A DNA stretch of 64,000 nt, taken from Desulfuribacillus stibiiarsenatis. Lineage in GTDB: Bacteria > Bacillota > Bacilli > Desulfuribacillales > Desulfuribacillaceae. Below are positions 19,503-28,211 of the stretch, piece after piece. Within the stretch, counting starts at the first letter, position 1. Every line of letters begins with the position of its first letter. The stretch lies in the NCBI RefSeq assembly GCF_001742305.1, contig NZ_MJAT01000037.1, forward strand, positions 62,001 to 126,000. Reading direction: 5' to 3'. The translations under genes and the position numbers were made by a program. The notes under the pieces were generated by a model that was not told the origin of the DNA, made no database searches, and saw only the letters and a program-made list of their open reading frames with translations.

Positions 19503-20087
19503 ATGAAAAGAGCTGCAGATATTATAGGCCTATCGGTTTTATGTATCCGTACTGGGGAACAAATCGGTATTATACGTGATATAGCATGTGATCCACAAAC
19601 ATCTGTATTGGGGTTTATGCTTGAGCCTAAATCCTTATTCAGTCATGGAAAATATATACGATTACAAGATGTAAAAGCGATTGGGGAAGATGCTGTTACT
19701 GTGTATGCAGAGGATATTATTCATCCCATGGATGACGCTGAACAACAAGCGGGACGGGAAATGGAACAACAAGATGAACATGCTGTTGCTAGAAAAGATC
19801 ATGAACATCACATCCGTGGTTTATATAACGGTGAGAAATTAAAAGGTATAAGAGTGGTCACTACGAACGGGAACGAATTGGGTCTGGTGGAAGATGTTTA
19901 CTTTGATGAAGAAGTGGGGACAATTGTAGGGTACGAACTATCTGAGGGAATAGTGGCAGACATTACAGAAGGTAGAAAATATTTACCAAAACCTGTACAC
20001 ATAACCCTAGGAAAAGACGTCATAATAGTACCCCGTTCTTCAGAATTTGAAATTGAAGATTGGAGTGATCATAAGGAGGCTCATTAA
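19503..20087 (+). CDS. PRC-barrel domain protein (YrrD-like)
   Basis: A 194-residue soluble protein with two PRC-barrel units: residues ~5-75 (GLSVLCIRTGEQIGIIRDI...) and ~108-175 (GIRVVTTNGNELGLVEDVYF). They are joined by an acidic, His/Gln-rich linker (about 78-105). PRC barrels occur in photosynthetic reaction-centre H subunits and in RNA-processing proteins; here a binding or scaffold role is likely, but the partner is unknown. B. subtilis YrrD sits in the same neighbourhood. The start codon is unusually close to the hairpin described just upstream. Confidence 0.8.
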   Translation: MKRAADIIGLSVLCIRTGEQIGIIRDIACDPQTSVLGFMLEPKSLFSHGKYIRLQDVKAIGEDAVTVYAEDIIHPMDDAEQQAGREMEQQDEHAVARKDHEHHIRGLYNGEKLKGIRVVTTNGNELGLVEDVYFDEEVGTIVGYELSEGIVADITEGRKYLPKPVHITLGKDVIIVPRSSEFEIEDWSDHKEAH

Positions 20088-20261
20088 ATGGAGCATGTGA
20101 ATTGTCCATTCTGCTATAGCAAAGATGTTGGTAAGATTGGCACGAATCAGTTTTATTGTTGGAACTGCTTCTTCGAGTATAGCGTTAGAAATAATGTGAT
20201 TACATTATACGATATTGATGAAGAAGGCCAGCTCACTGCGTTAGAAAAAATAGAGCAATGA
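20088..20261 (+). CDS. Small zinc-ribbon protein (57 aa)
   Basis: A short gene right after the PRC-barrel gene: ATG 20088, preceded by AAGGAGG at 20073-20079, stop TGA 20259-20261. The product begins MEHVNCPFCYSKDVGKIG and has a second pair in YCWNCFFEYS, giving CxxC-X14-CxxC, a rubredoxin-knuckle zinc ribbon. The C-terminal half is acidic. It is probably cotranscribed with the PRC-barrel gene and may bind nucleic acid or protein; no specific function can be assigned. Confidence 0.8.
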   Translation: MEHVNCPFCYSKDVGKIGTNQFYCWNCFFEYSVRNNVITLYDIDEEGQLTALEKIEQ

Positions 20262-20319
20262 TTCGCATAGTACATGCATAGAATAGTACAAAATAGAGTA
20301 AAAAGAGGGTGATCCCCCA

Positions 20320-21393
20320 TTGTATCCTGGGTGGTTTAGTAAGCGGAGTTTACAGATTCTAATATACCTGTCTCTTATTCTTATAGTACTCCTGCTATTA
20401 CAGCAACTGCGACCAGTATTGTCAGCAATTTTTTCTATTATAAAGGGGGCATTTTTACCGTTCATTGTATCAATCATCATTGCATACCTTTTAAATCCCC
20501 TAGTAAATATCTTACATCAAAAGGGATTCTCGCGTTTGACAGCAGTGCTTTTTATTTATATCGTGAGTATTTTAGGGATTGTCTTGTTATTCATACAATA
20601 CATTCCAGATTTTATCGTGCAATTAAAGGAATTTGCTGAACAAGTTCCAGAATTAATGAAGAGTCTAGAAAACGGCATCAATACATACTACCAAAATCGC
20701 GATATCTTCCCTGAAAGCGTTCAATTTGGAATAGAAGCTTCACTATACAGAGTAGAAGAGGGTATTACGGAATCTATTTCGAATTTTCTATCGTATCTTG
20801 GAAATAGTTTGCCTAAGATTATGGCTTTTATCGTAGTACCATTTGTTGTTTTCTATATGCTTAAAGATCTTCAAGTGCTTGAGAATTTTATCATCACATT
20901 ATTTCCTAAGAAATATCGTCGAGAAATGCTTAAGTTATTTCGAAATATCGATGAGGCTTTAGGGAATTACGTACGAGGACAAATTACAGTTTGTGTTGTG
21001 GTTGGTGTCTTAAGTTACATTGGATATAGGATTATTGATATTAAGTACCCTCTGTTATTAGCACTGTTAGTTGCCATTACTAATATTATTCCATATCTAG
21101 GACCTATCATTGGTGCAGCACCCGCGCTTTTTATCGCAGCCACCGTGTCCCCTGTCATGATTATTAAAGTGTTAGTCGTCAATATTATTGTTCAACAGTT
21201 GGAAGGAAACGTGATTTCACCGCAAATCATCGGCAAAAAACTTCATCTTCATCCTTTGAGTATTATTTTTGTGCTCTTGTTAGGTGGGCAAATTGCTGGC
21301 TTGTTTGGACTTATATTCGCGGTACCGATTCTAGCAGTAGGAAAGGTAGTCACTCAACATGTAGTGAGTTACTATATGCAAAAGAAAGAGTGA
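20320..21393 (+). CDS. AI-2E family transporter (YrrI-like permease)
   Basis: A 357-residue polytopic membrane protein of the AI-2E/PerM family with about eight helices. Family features are the N-terminal LNPLVNILHQKGFSR segment, the long extracytoplasmic region (110-155), and the C-terminal ITNIIPYLGPIIGAAPALF and LEGNVISPQIIGKKLHLHP motifs. Members export autoinducer-2 or small ions, so substrate assignment is uncertain. TTG 20320 with GAGGGTGAT upstream. B. subtilis yrrI occupies this position upstream of alaS. Confidence 0.88.
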   Translation: MYPGWFSKRSLQILIYLSLILIVLLLLQQLRPVLSAIFSIIKGAFLPFIVSIIIAYLLNPLVNILHQKGFSRLTAVLFIYIVSILGIVLLFIQYIPDFIVQLKEFAEQVPELMKSLENGINTYYQNRDIFPESVQFGIEASLYRVEEGITESISNFLSYLGNSLPKIMAFIVVPFVVFYMLKDLQVLENFIITLFPKKYRREMLKLFRNIDEALGNYVRGQITVCVVVGVLSYIGYRIIDIKYPLLLALLVAITNIIPYLGPIIGAAPALFIAATVSPVMIIKVLVVNIIVQQLEGNVISPQIIGKKLHLHPLSIIFVLLLGGQIAGLFGLIFAVPILAVGKVVTQHVVSYYMQKKE

Positions 21394-21457
21394 TATTGAC
21401 ACTACTTCGATGGCTAGATATAATAAACAGTAGCCTAATACACATATTTACCATCCT

Positions 21458-21488
21458 CTCGTCCCTTTGAATGGATGAGGGTTTTTTA
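21458..21488 (+). terminator. Rho-independent terminator upstream of alaS
   Basis: CTCGTCC (21458-21464) pairs with GGATGAG (21473-21479), with one GU pair, followed by GTTTTTTATT. The CTCGTCCCTT core resembles the T-box terminator at 4134-4144, but no T-box sequence or Stem I precedes it. Confidence 0.7.
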
Positions 21489-21529
21489 TTATATCTATCT
21501 AATACTTAATAATTTTTGGAGGGGTTTTT

Positions 21530-24157
21530 GTGAAGTCACTGAAAGCAAAAGAAGTTCGAAAGAGGTATCTCGAATTTTTTGCTTCTAAAGGTCATGAAAT
21601 TGTGCCAAGCGCACCACTAGTTCCAATTGATGATCCAACATTACTATGGATTAACTGTGGGATGGCACCATTAAAGAAATATTTTGATGGACGTGAAATA
21701 CCTGAAAATCCACGAATTGCAAATTCTCAAAAATCAATTCGTACAAATGATATAGAGAACGTTGGGCGTACTGCTAGGCACCATACGTTTTTTGAGATGC
21801 TTGGAAACTTTTCTATTGGCGATTATTTCAAAAGAGAATCGATTCATTGGGCATGGGAATTCCTAACCAAAGAAATGGAACTTGATATTGAACGATTATC
21901 AGTGACAATTCATCCTGAGGACGAAGAAGCATTTGACATTTGGCATCAGGAGTTAGGGGTTCCGAAGGAAAGAATTATCCGCCTAACAGACAATTTCTGG
22001 GATATTGGAGAGGGACCTTGCGGACCGAATTCAGAGATTTTCTTTGACCGCGGGGAAAGTTTTTCTTGCGGAGATCCAGAATGCAAAGCTGGATGTGACT
22101 GTGAACGATATTTAGAAATATGGAACCTCGTATTTAGCCAATATAATCATAATAAAGACGGCAGTTATACGCCACTACCGAAAAAGAACATTGATACTGG
22201 TATGGGTCTTGAGCGTATGGCTTCTGTATTACAGCAAGTAGATACGAACTATGAGACGGACTTATTACGTCCAATTATAGACCATGCGGCAATGCTAGCT
22301 AATAAACAATACAAAGTCCAAAGGGAATTCGATATTGCCTTTAATGTAATTGCTGACCATGCACGTACTGTTACATTTGCCGTTTCTGAGGGTGTATTAC
22401 CAAGTAATGAAGGTCGCGGTTATGTAATCCGTCGCTTATTACGTAGGGCAGTCCGTTTCGGTAAAGTGCTTGGATTCCAAGAGGCGTTTTTATATAAGTT
22501 AGCGCCAGTTGTGGCTGACATCATGGAAGATTATTATCCGGAAATAAAAACAAAGCTAGATTTTGTGCAGAAAGTAATTCGTACGGAAGAGGATCGTTTC
22601 CGCGAGACCTTAAATGATGGACTAGTGATTCTTCAGAACATGATCGACGACTTTAAAACAAAAGGCGTATCTGTAATCGGTGGACAAGATGCCTTTAAGC
22701 TATATGATACTTACGGTTTTCCAGTTGACTTAACAGAGGACCTAGCGGAAGAAAATGGCTTCACTGTTGATAAAGAAGGCTTCGAGACGTACATGCAGGA
22801 ACAACGGGAACGTGCTCGTAATGCTCGTCAAGACGAGAATAGCATGAATGTTCAAGGTGGAGATTTAGCAGAGTTTAAGGAAGCTAGTGAATTTGTTGGT
22901 TATAGTAATCTAAACACGGATAGCTCTGTGTTGGGCTTATTTATCAATCGTGAGAAAACAAATTTCGCTTCTGTAGATCAGGAATGTCAAATCATACTTG
23001 ATCGCACACCGTTCTATGCGGAGAGTGGTGGACAAGCAGCAGATGTTGGGTATATTAAAGGAAAAGACGGAGTAGGTAAAGTGGTTGACGTTCAAAAAGG
23101 CCCCAATGGACAGCATGTTCATAAGGTTTTCATTGAGCAGGGTACAATTCAATTGAATGAATCCGTTGTAGCAACAGTAGATGGTGAACACCGCAAGCAA
23201 ATTATTAAAAACCATACAGCAACTCACATATTGCATAAGGCACTAAAGGAAGTCCTTGGGGACCATGTAAATCAAGCGGGATCTCAAGTGTCTAGTGATC
23301 GTCTGCGTTTTGACTTCTCACATTTATCTGCTGTTACGCAAGAAGAACTGCGTCGCATTGAACGTATCGTTAATGAGCAAATTTGGGAAAGTACGCAAGT
23401 AAATTGCCAAATTACTGATATCGAAACTGCGAAACAGAAGGGTGCAACAGCACTATTTGGTGAAAAATATGGAAACGAAGTGAGAGTCGTTTCTGTAGGA
23501 GATTATAGCATGGAGTTATGTGGTGGATGCCATGTGGATAATACGGCAGAAATCGGACTATTTAAGATTGCGAGTGAGTATGGAATTGGCGCTGGTATCC
23601 GAAGAATTGAAGCCTTTACTAGTAAGAAAGCCTTTTCTTTCTTTGATGAAAAGTATACAATGATGGAAGATATTGCAAATCAATTAAAGACCAAAGTCGA
23701 TGATATGCCAAAACGCGTATCCCAAGTGTTAGATGAACTTAGAAGCGCGCAAAAGGAAAATGAGTCACTCAAAGGTAAACTCAGTCACTATGAAGCTAGT
23801 GGGCTAATTGACCAGATTCAGGATGTGAATGGAGTACCGATTTTAGCACAAGTTATTGAAAATGTAGATATGGATGAGCTTCGTATTGTAGTCGATGAGC
23901 TTAAGCAAAAGGTTACTTCCGGCGTCATTCTTCTTGGTAGTACGAAACAAGATAAGGTAAGCTTAGTTGCCTATGTGACGAAAGACTTTATCGCAAAAGG
24001 AGTTCATGCTGGAAACCTAATTAAGGAAATTGCTACGATCTGTGGTGGCGGTGGCGGTGGACGTCCAGATATGGCTCAGGCAGGTGGTAAGGACCCGTCG
24101 AAATTAAGTGCAGCAATTGAGAAAGTTTCTGAGGTTGTTTTAGGTCAGATTAAATAA
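21530..24157 (+). CDS. alaS: Alanyl-tRNA synthetase
   Basis: Class II AlaRS, 875 residues. The N-terminal aminoacylation core holds motif 1-2 sequences ([31 protein letters not shown]). The editing domain carries the zinc-binding [12 protein letters not shown] and CGGCHVD motifs, which hydrolyse Ser- and Gly-tRNA-Ala. The C-terminal DHHA1 domain includes [19 protein letters not shown] 21530 follows TGGAGGGG. It charges tRNA-Ala in the cytoplasm. In B. subtilis alaS is T-box controlled; here the 137-base upstream gap is too short for a full T-box. Confidence 0.97.
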   Translation: MKSLKAKEVRKRYLEFFASKGHEIVPSAPLVPIDDPTLLWINCGMAPLKKYFDGREIPENPRIANSQKSIRTNDIENVGRTARHHTFFEMLGNFSIGDYFKRESIHWAWEFLTKEMELDIERLSVTIHPEDEEAFDIWHQELGVPKERIIRLTDNFWDIGEGPCGPNSEIFFDRGESFSCGDPECKAGCDCERYLEIWNLVFSQYNHNKDGSYTPLPKKNIDTGMGLERMASVLQQVDTNYETDLLRPIIDHAAMLANKQYKVQREFDIAFNVIADHARTVTFAVSEGVLPSNEGRGYVIRRLLRRAVRFGKVLGFQEAFLYKLAPVVADIMEDYYPEIKTKLDFVQKVIRTEEDRFRETLNDGLVILQNMIDDFKTKGVSVIGGQDAFKLYDTYGFPVDLTEDLAEENGFTVDKEGFETYMQEQRERARNARQDENSMNVQGGDLAEFKEASEFVGYSNLNTDSSVLGLFINREKTNFASVDQECQIILDRTPFYAESGGQAADVGYIKGKDGVGKVVDVQKGPNGQHVHKVFIEQGTIQLNESVVATVDGEHRKQIIKNHTATHILHKALKEVLGDHVNQAGSQVSSDRLRFDFSHLSAVTQEELRRIERIVNEQIWESTQVNCQITDIETAKQKGATALFGEKYGNEVRVVSVGDYSMELCGGCHVDNTAEIGLFKIASEYGIGAGIRRIEAFTSKKAFSFFDEKYTMMEDIANQLKTKVDDMPKRVSQVLDELRSAQKENESLKGKLSHYEASGLIDQIQDVNGVPILAQVIENVDMDELRIVVDELKQKVTSGVILLGSTKQDKVSLVAYVTKDFIAKGVHAGNLIKEIATICGGGGGGRPDMAQAGGKDPSKLSAAIEKVSEVVLGQIK

Positions 24158-24184
24158 GGCATACTAGAATTAATCGTACGATTT

Positions 24185-24280
24185 ATACTATCAGAATTTA
24201 TATATTTTTAATGTAGATAGTATAAGCGCAACTCAGGCATTCTCTACGCCAGAGGCTTGACGAATGCCAAGTTTTGTTTA
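24185..24280 (+). repeat. Intergenic structured repeat, copy 1
   Basis: Two-stem element. Stem A is ATACTATC (24185-24192) with GATAGTAT (24216-24223). A conserved single strand AAGCGCAACTCA follows. Stem B is GGCATTC (24236-24242) with GAATGCC (24262-24268), then AAGTTTTGTTTA. It is followed directly by copy 2 in the same direction. Stem A differs in sequence from the other copies but keeps pairing. The 3' part can alternatively fold as CTTG...CAAG followed by a T-run. Confidence 0.8.
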
Positions 24281-24281
24281 C

Positions 24282-24375
24282 ATAGTCAGAATTTATAAAA
24301 ATTCTGACTATAAGTAATGGCAACTAAGGCATTCACCTTCGTCAGAAGGACTTGGTGTATGCCAAGTTTTGTTTA
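24282..24375 (+). repeat. Intergenic structured repeat, copy 2
   Basis: Stem A is a perfect 13-bp hairpin (24282-24294 with 24299-24311, loop ATAA). The linker is AAGTAATGGCAACTAA. Stem B is GGCATTCACC (24328-24337) with GGTGTATGCC (24354-24363). The alternative fold CTTGG...CCAAG (24351-24366) followed by TTTTGTTT would be terminator-like and excludes stem B. It lies 28 bases upstream of ireB. Confidence 0.85.
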
Positions 24376-24403
24376 TATCATACTGAAATAAGAGGTGAGG
24401 GTA

Positions 24404-24691
24404 ATGAGTTCCAACTTTGATAATTCATCCATGGATCATACAATGAAGTTTGATGTAAAGGTAGATGATAAAGAACTACAACCCCGCGAAGTGGTTTTGA
24501 CGGTTTATGAAGCATTGAAAGAAAAGGGATATCATCCAATTAACCAAATTGTAGGATATATTTTGTCTGGAGATCCAGCTTATATACCAAGACATAATAA
24601 CGCGCGGAACCTCATTCGAAAGATTGAACGGGATGATTTAATTGAGGAACTAGTTACCTCCTATCTTCAGCAGCACAAAAAGGATAAATAA
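24404..24691 (+). CDS. ireB: IreB-family regulatory phosphoprotein (DUF965, YrzL)
   Basis: A 95-residue small protein of the IreB/UPF0297 family. In Enterococcus, IreB is a substrate of the Ser/Thr kinase IreK and affects cephalosporin resistance. The conserved core [35 protein letters not shown] is complete, and Thr-rich N-terminal sequence is replaced here by Ser/Asp. ATG 24404 follows AGAGGTGAGGG; a GTG at 24395 is upstream but lies in the ribosome site. The neighbours ruvX and yrzB usually form an operon with it, but here an aldo/keto reductase gene intervenes. Confidence 0.92.
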   Translation: MSSNFDNSSMDHTMKFDVKVDDKELQPREVVLTVYEALKEKGYHPINQIVGYILSGDPAYIPRHNNARNLIRKIERDDLIEELVTSYLQQHKKDK

Positions 24692-24692
24692 A

Positions 24693-25646
24693 ATGCAATA
24701 TCGTTATATAGGATCCAACCAGTTGAAAGTGTCGAGAATGTGTCTCGGCACTTTAACTATGGGACCACTACAAAAACAATTATCCATTGATAAAGGCGCG
24801 GAATTAATAGTTGAGGCAGTAAAGTTAGGTGTGAATATCCTTGATACTGCTGAGCTATACCAGACGTATCCATATATAAAAAAAGCAATTTCCATGATTC
24901 CTAAGGAACATAAGCCGCTTATTATTAGTAAGTCCTATGCTTATACTAAGGAAATGATGAAACAAAGCATAGAGCGCGCAATCTCGGAAATGGATACAGA
25001 CCATGTAGATGTATTTCTTATGCATGAACAGGAGACTGAGCTTACAATTCGTGGTCACATGGAGGCTTACGAATACCTGTTAGAAGCAAAACAACAGAAA
25101 ATCATTCATGCCGTTGGCATATCTTGTCATTCGATTGAGGCGGTTCGGTGTGCGACAAACCTTGAAGGGGTTGATTGTATTATGCCAATATACAATCAAA
25201 AGGGGATAGGGATTATCGATGGCACATTGGATGAGATGACGAAGGCAATCTCCGGAGCACATAGCAAGGGTATTGGTATCATCGGGATGAAGGCACTAGC
25301 TGGAGGTCATTTGTTAGGAAATGCACGTCAAGCACTTGATTTTGCTCTGAGTTGTGATACACTTGATACGATTGCTATTGGAGTACAGAGTTATGAAGAG
25401 CTTCTTTTTAACGTTACTTGTTTTCAACAAGCTCCAATAAATCCTGAATTAGCCGCTAAGGTGCAAGCACAACCCAGAAAACTATGGATTGAAGAATGGT
25501 GTGAAGGGTGTGGAAAGTGTGTGCAGCGATGCACTGCTAATGCCCTGATGATTGTGAACGATCAAGTGGTGGTGGATCACAGCAAATGTAGACTTTGTGG
25601 ATACTGTGGATCGGTATGTCCAGGTTTTTTCATTAAAGTTGTGTAA
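24693..25646 (+). CDS. Aldo/keto reductase with C-terminal 2[4Fe-4S] ferredoxin domain
   Basis: A 317-residue fusion. Residues 1-260 form an aldo/keto reductase TIM barrel with the tetrad-bearing motifs NILDTAELY (Asp, Tyr), ISKSYAYTKEMM (Lys) and VFLMHEQE (His). The last ~50 residues carry two ferredoxin-type CxxCxxCxxxC clusters (CEGCGKCVQRC and CRLCGYCGSVC). Such fusions can pass electrons between NAD(P)H or a carbonyl substrate and a ferredoxin-type carrier; the substrate is unknown. Follows ireB by one base. Its presence between ireB and ruvX is unlike the B. subtilis order. Confidence 0.85.
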   Translation: MQYRYIGSNQLKVSRMCLGTLTMGPLQKQLSIDKGAELIVEAVKLGVNILDTAELYQTYPYIKKAISMIPKEHKPLIISKSYAYTKEMMKQSIERAISEMDTDHVDVFLMHEQETELTIRGHMEAYEYLLEAKQQKIIHAVGISCHSIEAVRCATNLEGVDCIMPIYNQKGIGIIDGTLDEMTKAISGAHSKGIGIIGMKALAGGHLLGNARQALDFALSCDTLDTIAIGVQSYEELLFNVTCFQQAPINPELAAKVQAQPRKLWIEEWCEGCGKCVQRCTANALMIVNDQVVVDHSKCRLCGYCGSVCPGFFIKVV

Positions 25647-25693
25647 GAGTACATACTATGTTTTAGATGAAACAATGAGGAGTATACTAACTT

Positions 25694-26110
25694 ATGAGGG
25701 TTATGGGATTAGACCTTGGGGACAAGACTATTGGAGTCGCTGTTAGTGATGAGATGAAATGGACAGCCCAAGGGATTGAGACGATCCAACGAAGAAAGCT
25801 GGAAAGTGACCTCAATCGAATAAATGAACTCATAAAAGAGTATAATGTTGTAAAGATTGTCTTAGGCTTTCCTAAGAACATGAATGGAACCATCGGCCCA
25901 CGAGGGGAAATAGTCCGCGAGTTTGGACAGCTTCTCGAGCAGACGTATCATATCGATGTGGCTTATTGGGATGAAAGGTTATCTACGGTTGCTGCTGAAA
26001 GAACTTTACTTGAAGCTGACGTAAGTCGGAAAAAGCGCAAGCAAGTGATTGATAAGCTCGCAGCCGTGATTATATTACAAGGGTACTTAGATACTCAACA
26101 AGGAAAATAG
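25694..26110 (+). CDS. ruvX: Holliday junction resolvase-like RuvX (YqgF family)
   Basis: A 138-residue RNase H-fold nuclease of the YqgF family. It carries the N-terminal [16 protein letters not shown] with the first catalytic Asp, the [12 protein letters not shown] loop and [11 protein letters not shown]. The family is required for processing the 5' end of pre-16S rRNA in E. coli and can cleave Holliday junctions in vitro. ATG 25694; the upstream ATGAGGAG site matches. It precedes yrzB by 11 bases. Confidence 0.93.
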   Translation: MRVMGLDLGDKTIGVAVSDEMKWTAQGIETIQRRKLESDLNRINELIKEYNVVKIVLGFPKNMNGTIGPRGEIVREFGQLLEQTYHIDVAYWDERLSTVAAERTLLEADVSRKKRKQVIDKLAAVIILQGYLDTQQGK

Positions 26111-26121
26111 AGGTGATTTTA

Positions 26122-26439
26122 ATGTCAAATTGTGAACATGATTATGAGCATGACCACGAGTGTGAAGAATCAACAGTAGTATTAACAGATGAAGATGGTA
26201 ACGAGCATGAATTTGAGTTGTTAACTATTCTTGAAGTAGATAACACGAATTATGCGGTTTTACTACCTTTAGAAATTCCTGAAGGTGAAGATGGAGAAGA
26301 TTTTGAAGAAGAAGCAATCATCTTAAGAATCAATCAAGATGAAGAAGGTAATGATGTATTACAAGAAATCGAAGATGATGCAGAATGGGATAAAGTAGCT
26401 GCAGAATACGATAAATTAGCAGAAGAAGACGAAGAATAA
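26122..26439 (+). CDS. yrzB: DUF1292 protein YrzB
   Basis: A 105-residue, strongly acidic small protein of the DUF1292 family, with the core LTDEDGNEHEFELLTILEVD and the ending EEWDKVAAEYDKL-like sequence. The N-terminus is His/Cys-rich (NCEHDYEHDHECEE), possibly metal-binding. Start ATG 26122 with GAGGTGAT upstream; a GTG at 26113 is in frame but is the ribosome site. Its 3' end is duplicated at 30.2 kb, and its stop is followed by a 12-bp tandem duplication (GAAGAATAATAC twice, 26431-26454). Function of the family is unknown. Confidence 0.92.
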   Translation: MSNCEHDYEHDHECEESTVVLTDEDGNEHEFELLTILEVDNTNYAVLLPLEIPEGEDGEDFEEEAIILRINQDEEGNDVLQEIEDDAEWDKVAAEYDKLAEEDEE

Positions 26440-26527
26440 TACGAAGAATAATACAATAAAGAAAAAGGCGCTTATACAGCGTCTTTTTTTTTCGTTTCTG
26501 TGAATGTATACCTTTTTTCTCTAATAA
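26361..26527 (+). repeat. Direct repeat, left copy: yrzB 3' end plus its terminator
   Basis: Bases 26361-26527 match 30167-30315 with roughly 85-90 percent identity by eye, apart from a 12-base duplication present only here. It covers the last ~25 codons of yrzB, the terminator and the following CTGTGAATGTATA...TTTTTTCTCTAATA. The pair flanks the accessory island. Confidence 0.85.
26463..26492 (+). terminator. Terminator after yrzB
   Basis: AAGGCGCT, loop TATA, CAGCGTCTT, followed by a T-run. Closes the ireB-AKR-ruvX-yrzB group. A near-identical copy lies at about 30254-30282. Confidence 0.85.
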
Positions 26528-26730
26528 TCACTAGCGTTACATAAAAAATAACTGAAACAATGTCGGAATATTCAGACATTCACTTTCTTTTATTTGAGCT
26601 AAAAAGTCAATCACCAACAAAAGATAGCCTGCCCATTTGGTAAATATATTCTGTTTAAAAGATTTGCAACATGTGAACGGTCCCCCATATTCCTTACGTT
26701 TTCACTTATCTCTATATTGATAATAAATCC

Positions 26731-27896
26731 ATGTTTCTATTTGTATTTGTTTTGTTCTCAAACATGTCTTTTGCAAGTAATGGTGGCTCAAACAACACTG
26801 TTACATTATTGGAGGCTAAAAAAGCTGCAATTTTCCAAATTGTTATGGATATGAAAGCAAATGAGGAGTCACCATGGCATAACAAAACACTCAAAATTCA
26901 GGAACCGATTGAGGCATATGACACATCAGATTCCCTGTATAGTTACTTATTTAATTTAACGGTTGACGGACAAGCAGCCGGTTTTATTGAGGTAAGTGCA
27001 TTAAAGGATGAGTATCCCATTCTCAGCTTCGCACGCGAAGGTTCAGCATTGGCTCCATCGGAAATCGCAGAACTGAGACAGAAGAACAATAGTAGATCGC
27101 CTGTATTTGAAAAAGTGGTTACATTGGGTCCAGCACATTTTGGCTTGAAACGCGATTTTCCAGACGGGTCGGCAGATATTATTAGCTCTGTAGAAACTAT
27201 TTCTCTTTCAAAGGGTAAGAACAAGCCTAATCCCAAGCGTAGCATTAACAACAATGCCCGTAAGCTTTGGAGGGATATCGATCTTGTTGTTGGCGATATT
27301 GGAAGCCCAAACGATGGGGGTAAATGATGATCTCGGTTTCGAGATCGGAGTAGAAAGCTTTAAAATTATCGGTGGAGTACTTGATCTGAACCAGATATAT
27401 AGTTCGCTATGGACTGGCCCGTCTGGTTGTTCTCCGACCTCCGCCGCCAATATTATGAAGTACTGGAGTTCACGTGGATATTCGCAACTAACAAAGGATT
27501 GACCGACGAACAGCTATTACTGCAATTACGTAATGCTATGGGTACGGATAGCAACGGGAGAACACCTGTTAACAATATCGCATCTGGCATGGAGACCTTT
27601 GCTCGTCAAAGGGGTGTTAGCACTGCAATGGCATTTTGGATTGATCCCCCAACATGGAGTGGATATAAGTCGGGTATAAACAACGACCAAATGTTATATC
27701 CTTTGCGAATCAAACGTTTTTTGGTGACCATTCTGTCACGGGTGTCGGTTGGACAGAATTTTTCTATAACGGTTCTTCTAACGATCACCAGTATATGGAA
27801 GTTCATGATAATTGGTCAAGTACGCCAATGACAGTATTTATAGCCTATGGTCGTAATTACGCAGGTATATATTTTGACCAGTTCTCTCCTCGTTAA
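26731..27896 (+). pseudogene. Decayed C39-like (papain-fold) secreted cysteine peptidase
   Basis: Four pieces in different frames read as one protein. Frame 1 spans 26731 to ~27318, with a hydrophobic leader MFLFVFVLFSNMSFASN. The next spans ~27319 to ~27495 and ends with the catalytic-Cys motif GPSGCSPTSAANIMKYW. The third spans ~27495 to ~27717, and the last ~27723 to 27896 with GDHSVTGVGW (catalytic His) and MEVHDNW (Asp/Asn). The breaks fall at or near GGGGG (27315-27319), AAAGG and TTTTTT (27717-27722). The domain layout matches Peptidase_C39_2-type extracellular peptidases. No ribosome site precedes 26731, so the 5' end may also be lost. Confidence 0.75.
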
Positions 27897-28211
27897 TGAA
27901 AATTAATTAAAATGATTTAAGTGTATTCTTTCTGAATGGATGAGCTTGTAGAGCATAATTTAAAGTTCTTGAGAGGATGCTTTACGTTGTCTTCTAGGAA
28001 GGATACACTTGCTTTCTTAAAAAAAGTCTGTTAGTTTTTTATTGTTGAATAATAATTATACGGGAAGTAGATGGTGCAACCAGCGGAAGTGTATCGGCCA
28101 GTATAATAAGCATAAGATATTACAGGATTAAAGCCATTAACTATTTCTATTTTGCACGGGGTAAGCCTAATTGTTGGCATTAATTCGTTTTAAAGAAAGG
28201 AGTAAACTAAT
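27897..28211. other. Gene-free stretch inside the island
   Basis: No open frame of note, tRNA or strong hairpin is visible. The only useful element is AAAGGAG at about 28196-28201, the ribosome site of the next gene. Confidence 0.5.

Noticed and set aside
21394-21529. Functional T-box upstream of alaS
   Set aside because: No AGGGTGG-type T-box sequence, no Stem I and too little space.
24185-24375. CRISPR array
   Set aside because: Only two copies with covarying rather than identical repeats and no spacers of constant length; no cas genes nearby.
24282-24375. Known riboswitch such as c-di-GMP class I
   Set aside because: The conserved core sequences of that class are absent; only a generic two-stem shape is shared.
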